Shown piece by piece: positions 33,278 to 36,720 of a DNA stretch of 36,720 nt. This stretch comes from Euryarchaeota archaeon SM23-78 (GTDB lineage: Archaea; Nanobdellota; Nanobdellia; Woesearchaeales; SM23-78). The notes under the pieces are model-generated. The model searched no databases. It was not told the origin of the DNA and saw only the letters and a list, made by a program, of their open reading frames with translations. The stretch spans positions 1-36,720 of the forward strand of contig LSSJ01000003.1 of NCBI GenBank assembly GCA_001595785.1, written 5' to 3'. Numbering within the stretch: position 1 is the first letter of the stretch; each line of letters begins with the position of its first letter. A program made the translations under genes and the position numbers.

Positions 33278-33289
33278 CCTTCGTTTTAA

Positions 33290-33703
33290 GCATGCTTTTG
33301 TAATGTGTTTATGTTAATGAATACTGCATTTTCCAGCCTGGAAAGCCTTGAAAAATCCGTTTTCAGCTTTTGCTGATTATATTATTTTTATGCTGTTAAA
33401 ACTCTTTTTTATGCTTTTAATTTAGTGGTTCAAAGCTTAATAATAGTAGTAATAACAGTGAATTTAGGGTTTTTTCAGTTTTGCTTTATTACCATTAGCT
33501 TATTTTAAATGCATGGCTTAGTTTTTTGTATTGTTTTTCCTTGGTATTAGTTGGGTTGGATTTCAGGGCTTGAAAAGCTTGAAATCCTTGTTTTCCGTGG
33601 TTTTTCCACTAAAATCCGAAAACTTTATAAAGGATTATTACCACCACATAGTAAATATTAATTAATAACCATTATTAAGTGGTTACTAAGGGGGATTGTT
33701 AAA
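33290..33703. promoter_or_regulatory. Palindrome-rich intergenic region upstream of the HerA-like operon
   Basis: There is no gene in about 410 bp. It holds a perfect palindrome TTTCCAG-C-CTGGAAA (33330-33344), a hairpin at 33558-33587 with arms GGATTTCA/TGAAATCC plus inner GCTT/AAGC, and an imperfect direct repeat of about 35 bp (33333-33368 against 33564-33597). TACCATTAG is at 33490-33498, a TATA-like CTTTATAAAG at 33623-33632, and the inverted repeat TAACCA/TGGTTA (33666-33671/33680-33685) lies just before the GGGGGA Shine-Dalgarno (33690-33695). Confidence 0.55.
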
Positions 33704-34162
33704 ATGACCAAAATGCAATATTCCAATCTGTTGAAAGGATTCATACAAGAACTAGATGACTGTTATGTCTTAATGAAAAAGAAACAAGAAGACAACAAGA
33801 TAGAAGTTGAATACATATTCAAAGACCTACAAGACAAAAAGCTGGGCTCAATCAAAGAAGTAATAGAAGACATCCAGAACCTTATAGAAGAAAGAAAAAA
33901 TCTAAAAGAGGAAATCTTTGAAGACCTGGAAAAAATCTCAATCAAAATAAATAACTTCTTAACAGGAAAACAAGATGACCTAAAACCAGAAGAGCTAGTA
34001 GAGATAAAAAGAAAAATAGTAGAAATAGATGAAGCCAAAGCCCAGGAAAAACTAAACGCCTGGAGAGATGTTTCTGCACTAAAAAAAGAACTCAGAGAAT
34101 ACATAAGAGAGTTCAAAGAGAAAAGAGACGGCATGAATGTTCTTGAAAGCATGATTGAGTAA
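33704..34162 (+). CDS. Coiled-coil protein encoded with a HerA-like ATPase
   Basis: ATG 33704 follows GGGGGA by eight bases. The 152-residue product is highly charged and helical throughout (YVLMKKKQEDNKIEVEYIF, IEDIQNLIEERKNLKEEIFE, ELVEIKRKIVEIDEAKAQEK, LKKELREYIREFKEKRD) with no membrane helix, so a long coiled coil or helical bundle is likely. It ends 13 nt before the ATPase start, so the two are probably one operon and may act as one complex. The sequence alone does not give a function. Confidence 0.8.
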   Translation: MTKMQYSNLLKGFIQELDDCYVLMKKKQEDNKIEVEYIFKDLQDKKLGSIKEVIEDIQNLIEERKNLKEEIFEDLEKISIKINNFLTGKQDDLKPEELVEIKRKIVEIDEAKAQEKLNAWRDVSALKKELREYIREFKEKRDGMNVLESMIE

Positions 34163-34175
34163 AAAAGAGGATAAA

Positions 34176-35942
34176 ATGAGGCAAGACATAGTCACAGTTG
34201 AGGAGATGAGTAAAAAACTCAAGCCAATCCTAGGAGCAAAGATTGATAAGCTCTATATGAATTATTCATTTACTGATGAGCTAGATAAGAAAAGAGAGAT
34301 AGCTCAATTCATACATGCATTATACATCAAGTATGTTAGCCAAGCAGTTCTAAAAGACCAAATCCTATTAGAACCTCCAAGCAAAGAATTGGTAAAAGGA
34401 GAGTACCCTGTAGGCATCATAAACTATGCCAACAATGACCTCTACCCTTTTAATATGAGAGAGCATGACTGGCAAAGGCACATGTGCATAACTGGTATGA
34501 GTGGTTCTGGAAAAACAACCCTGGCTTTTCAATTAATAAGAAACTTTATTGTCAAGAAAAAACCCTTCCTGGTAATGGACTGGAAGAAAAGCTTCAGGCC
34601 CTTAATGCTTATAGATAAGGACATAATTCTTTATACAACTGGTAATGAAACCATTAGTAATGGTTTTAAGGTTAATATTAACAGGCCTCCAAGAGGAGTG
34701 CCTCCAAAGGAATGGATAAGTATTCTTACAGACGTAATAATTGAAAGTTTTAATGCAAGCTATGGAACAGCAAAGATACTAGCAGAAGTTCTGGATAAAG
34801 CCTTTAAAGATTTCAAGGTGTATAAAGGCTCAGAAAACTATCCTACCTGGTACCAAATCTTGGACAGACTGTTAGAAAAAGAGAATGAGAGCAGGAGCAG
34901 GAGAAGAGAAACAGAATGGCTTACCAGTGCTGTAAGAATAGCACACATGCTCACCTTTGGGGACTATGGTAAATGCCTGAGCACCAAAGGAGCACAAGAG
35001 CTGACAGTAGAAGAGCTCCTGGATAAAAAAGTAATCTTTGAATTATACTCACTAAACACTGCGCAGAAGAAGTTCTTTTGCGAGTATCTATTAACTTATA
35101 TTTACAAGTTAAAAAAGAACATGAACATGGTCTCAGACACCTTTAAACACGCAATAATCGTGGATGAAGCCCACAACATCTTTTTAAGAGACAGACCTGT
35201 TTATATGAAAGAAACAGTAACAGACATGATTTATAGAGAGATGAGAGAGTATGGAGAGAGTTTGATATGCATGGATCAGCACGTTTCAAAGCTATCAGAA
35301 ACAGTAGTTGGTAATAGTGCGTGCATAATTGCTTTTCAACAAATACTGCCCAAAGATGTAGAGGTTATAAGTACCTTAACCCAGCTAAGAGACAGGAGGA
35401 GTTACTTCTCAATGCTCCCAGTAGGGCAAGCAGTTGTTAGACTAGCAGAAAGATATAATGATCCTTTTATGATAAAAGTACCCTTTATCCAGTTAAAAAG
35501 AGAGAGTGTGAGTAATGAATATGTTATTATGAGAATGAACAGGTACGCACAAGAATACAATCTCCAAAGAGCCATAGAAATGAGTAGAGAAGGAAGAATA
35601 GATGAAGAACTAGAAGAAATAAAAAATATCTATTATCAGAGTGGAGTGAACACCACAGTTGATGAACTCAAAGAAATACATGTTAATAAAGAGCCTAAAA
35701 GATATAAAGAAATAATTGAAGAAAACATTACAAAAGAAGAAAAAGCCTTCCTAGACTTAGTAAAAAAACAAGAGCTAAGCGTGAGCCAGGTTTATAAGAA
35801 ACTAGGCTTAAGCGCAAGGAAAGGCAATAAGATAAAAGAATCATTGCTAAAAAAGCAGCTCATACAAGTAAAAGAAGAAAAGAGCACCAAAGGATGGAAG
35901 AAACTGCTCATACCATCGCAAGAGATAAGTGTGGCAGCTTAA
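34176..35942 (+). CDS. HerA/VirB4-like P-loop ATPase with C-terminal winged-helix-like segment
   Basis: ATG 34176 follows AAGAGGA (34165-34171) and is preferred over the in-frame TTG 34155, which lies inside the preceding gene. The 588-residue product has Walker A GMSGSGKTT at 107-115, WKKSF after a beta strand (VMDWKKSFRPL), Walker B as AIIVDEAHNIF (Asp330, Glu331), a sensor-like region (IIAFQQI) and an arginine-rich LRDRRSYFSM. This order matches the HerA/DUF87 and conjugative VirB4/TraG group of hexameric DNA or protein pumps. The C-terminal 70 residues (EEKAFLDLVKK, SVSQVYKKLGLSARKGNKI, LLKKQLIQV) look like a winged helix. It could serve DNA end processing, plasmid or virus DNA transfer, or a type IV-like secretion step. 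No NurA partner gene is present nearby. Confidence 0.85.
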   Translation: MRQDIVTVEEMSKKLKPILGAKIDKLYMNYSFTDELDKKREIAQFIHALYIKYVSQAVLKDQILLEPPSKELVKGEYPVGIINYANNDLYPFNMREHDWQRHMCITGMSGSGKTTLAFQLIRNFIVKKKPFLVMDWKKSFRPLMLIDKDIILYTTGNETISNGFKVNINRPPRGVPPKEWISILTDVIIESFNASYGTAKILAEVLDKAFKDFKVYKGSENYPTWYQILDRLLEKENESRSRRRETEWLTSAVRIAHMLTFGDYGKCLSTKGAQELTVEELLDKKVIFELYSLNTAQKKFFCEYLLTYIYKLKKNMNMVSDTFKHAIIVDEAHNIFLRDRPVYMKETVTDMIYREMREYGESLICMDQHVSKLSETVVGNSACIIAFQQILPKDVEVISTLTQLRDRRSYFSMLPVGQAVVRLAERYNDPFMIKVPFIQLKRESVSNEYVIMRMNRYAQEYNLQRAIEMSREGRIDEELEEIKNIYYQSGVNTTVDELKEIHVNKEPKRYKEIIEENITKEEKAFLDLVKKQELSVSQVYKKLGLSARKGNKIKESLLKKQLIQVKEEKSTKGWKKLLIPSQEISVAA

Positions 35943-36304
35943 ATCATATTCCTTAAATCACAAATCACAAACCACATAACTGCTTGACGCAGAAACAAAT
36001 TATTTCGAACCAAATGTTGCGAAATAAAGCACACCCAACCAATACTTTGAATTGGTGAAAACATACGCAAAGATTAACCAAAATCTGAACAAAAAACCTC
36101 ACCAACAAAAGTAAGGAAAAAGCCGGAAAACCCAGAAAACCTGTGTTTCAGAACTTAAAGCTTGATCCTTGGTTGAACATCCTGATAGAATTTGCTCTAT
36201 TCTAAAAACTAAAAAAACACGATTCTTACAGGAAAAACTCGGAAGACTATGGAAAACGTGATTTGAGAGATTAATTCTTAGAATAAAAAAGGAGGCAATT
36301 TAAA
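35943..36304. promoter_or_regulatory. Intergenic region with several inverted repeats
   Basis: There is no gene in about 360 bp. Inverted repeats: TTATTTCG (36000-36007) with CGAAATAA (36020-36027); ACCAAT (36038-36043) with ATTGGT (36051-36056); TAGAAT (36186-36191) with ATTCTA (36199-36204). Short direct repeats of AAATCAC occur at about 35956-35969. The right end is the leader of the next gene, with GTGATTTGAG, ATTCTTAGAATAAA and Shine-Dalgarno GGAGG (36291-36295). No convincing TATA box was found. Confidence 0.5.
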
Positions 36305-36601
36305 ATGAAAATAATTGATTATTTTAAGCTTAAGGAATTAAAAAGACAAAAAGAAATCATGATGTATCATAAAACTGGCTGGTTGGCTGCTAAATTCGCT
36401 ATAACTGCTATAGCTTGGTTTTATTCTTCCATTGTTGTTATGCCAATATATTTTGTTATTATTGAGCCACTTGTTATTCGTCCAAAAACATGGTTTCTTG
36501 AAGGCCTATCGTTTTATGGTGGTGCCATTGCTTGGTTTGCCATAATCTACCTTTTGCTCTCTATTCTCATGTGGTGGTGGAAAATACGCAGAAAACTCTA
36601 A
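36305..36601 (+). CDS. Small membrane protein with two or three helices
   Basis: ATG 36305 follows AAAGGAGG by nine bases. The 98-residue product starts with a basic amphipathic segment (KLKELKRQKEIMMYHK), then has hydrophobic stretches at about 27-56 (LAAKFAITAIAWFYSSIVV plus MPIYFVIIEPLV) and 71-92 (GGAIAWFAIIYLLLSILMWW). It ends in KIRRKL, so the C-terminus is probably cytosolic. I do not recognise it. Its leader resembles that of the next gene, so the two may be controlled together. Confidence 0.75.
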   Translation: MKIIDYFKLKELKRQKEIMMYHKTGWLAAKFAITAIAWFYSSIVVMPIYFVIIEPLVIRPKTWFLEGLSFYGGAIAWFAIIYLLLSILMWWWKIRRKL

Positions 36602-36633
36602 TAATCCAATCATAAAATAATCAAGGAGATTTG

Positions 36634-36655
36634 CAAATCACAAAAAAGTGATTTG
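36634..36655. repeat. Perfect 8-bp hairpin with a six-A loop
   Basis: CAAATCAC (36634-36641) pairs with GTGATTTG (36648-36655). It stands in the leader of the last gene; GTGATTTG also occurs in the leader of the preceding gene (about 36258-36265) without its left arm nearby. Confidence 0.7.
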
Positions 36656-36694
36656 GTCATGATTCTTAGAAATAAATTAAAGGAGGTGAAGTAA

Positions 36695-36720
36695 GTGAAA
36701 AATTTCAGATTTTTCTTTTT
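36695..36720 (+). CDS. Start of a gene cut by the right edge
   Basis: GTG 36695 follows a strong Shine-Dalgarno (AAAGGAGGTG, 36678-36687) and opens a frame reading (M)KNFRFFF to the window end. A basic then aromatic/hydrophobic start suggests a signal peptide or membrane segment, but eight codons are too few to say more. Confidence 0.55.

Noticed and set aside
33763-34152. 129-codon minus-strand frame opposite the coiled-coil gene
   Set aside because: Ser/Phe/Leu-rich antisense of Lys/Glu-rich coding sequence; no start signal.
1-36720. Insertion sequences, integrases, CRISPR arrays or rRNA genes
   Set aside because: No transposase or integrase motif, no regular spacer-repeat pattern and no conserved rRNA segment was seen on either strand.

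Overview
The window looks like about 36.7 kb of an AT-rich archaeal chromosome, probably from a DPANN lineage of the Woesearchaeota/Pacearchaeota type. This placement is inference. It rests on archaeal TATA boxes (ATTTAAATA type) ahead of most transcription units, at least two apparently leaderless genes, a tRNA-Ser(CGA) interrupted by a bulge-helix-bulge intron, very large Asn- and Cys-rich secreted proteins, and Cys motifs of the form CGNGTCEQGE...CPQDC. TGA is used as a stop, so the code appears standard. I see no CRISPR array, rRNA gene or insertion sequence.

Region 1 (1-21437) is a locus of four co-oriented genes for giant exported proteins. The first is cut by the left edge and is open from base 2. 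In order they are: a beta-helix/metal-binding-repeat/transglutaminase-like protein; a second beta-helix/thrombospondin-3/LamG/transglutaminase-like protein; a 3363-residue protein with thrombospondin-3 repeats, an M64-type metallopeptidase, an SBBP propeller, Cys-rich tandem repeats and two PPC-like domains; and a LamG plus GH2-like glycosidase. Three of the four share a duplicated module with the motifs GWNLISLPLQP and APFPWLNTL. None has a C-terminal membrane anchor. The parts suggest a cell-surface adhesion and degradation system that handles proteins and glycans.

Region 2 (21470-30617) is an envelope and modification region. A small lipoprotein (minus strand) and a Tat-exported TIM-barrel-like protein diverge from one promoter region. 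A GT2 glycosyltransferase, a class I methyltransferase and a B12-type radical SAM enzyme form a tight operon. They are followed by an exported beta-rich protein ending in Phe that resembles an outer-membrane beta-barrel, a lipoprotein with four Ig/cadherin-like domains, and a small unknown protein.

Region 3 (30645-33222) holds tRNA-Ser(CGA) with a 33-nt intron in its T loop. It is followed by a leaderless three-gene operon (coiled coil, zinc ribbon, HAD hydrolase) and a minus-strand pair (helical protein plus small two-helix membrane protein) that meets it tail to tail.

Region 4 (33290-36720) has a palindrome-rich intergenic stretch, a coiled-coil protein coupled to a HerA/VirB4-like ATPase, a second palindrome-bearing stretch, a small membrane protein and the first codons of another gene with a similar leader. 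Functions are read from motifs only; no database search was run.
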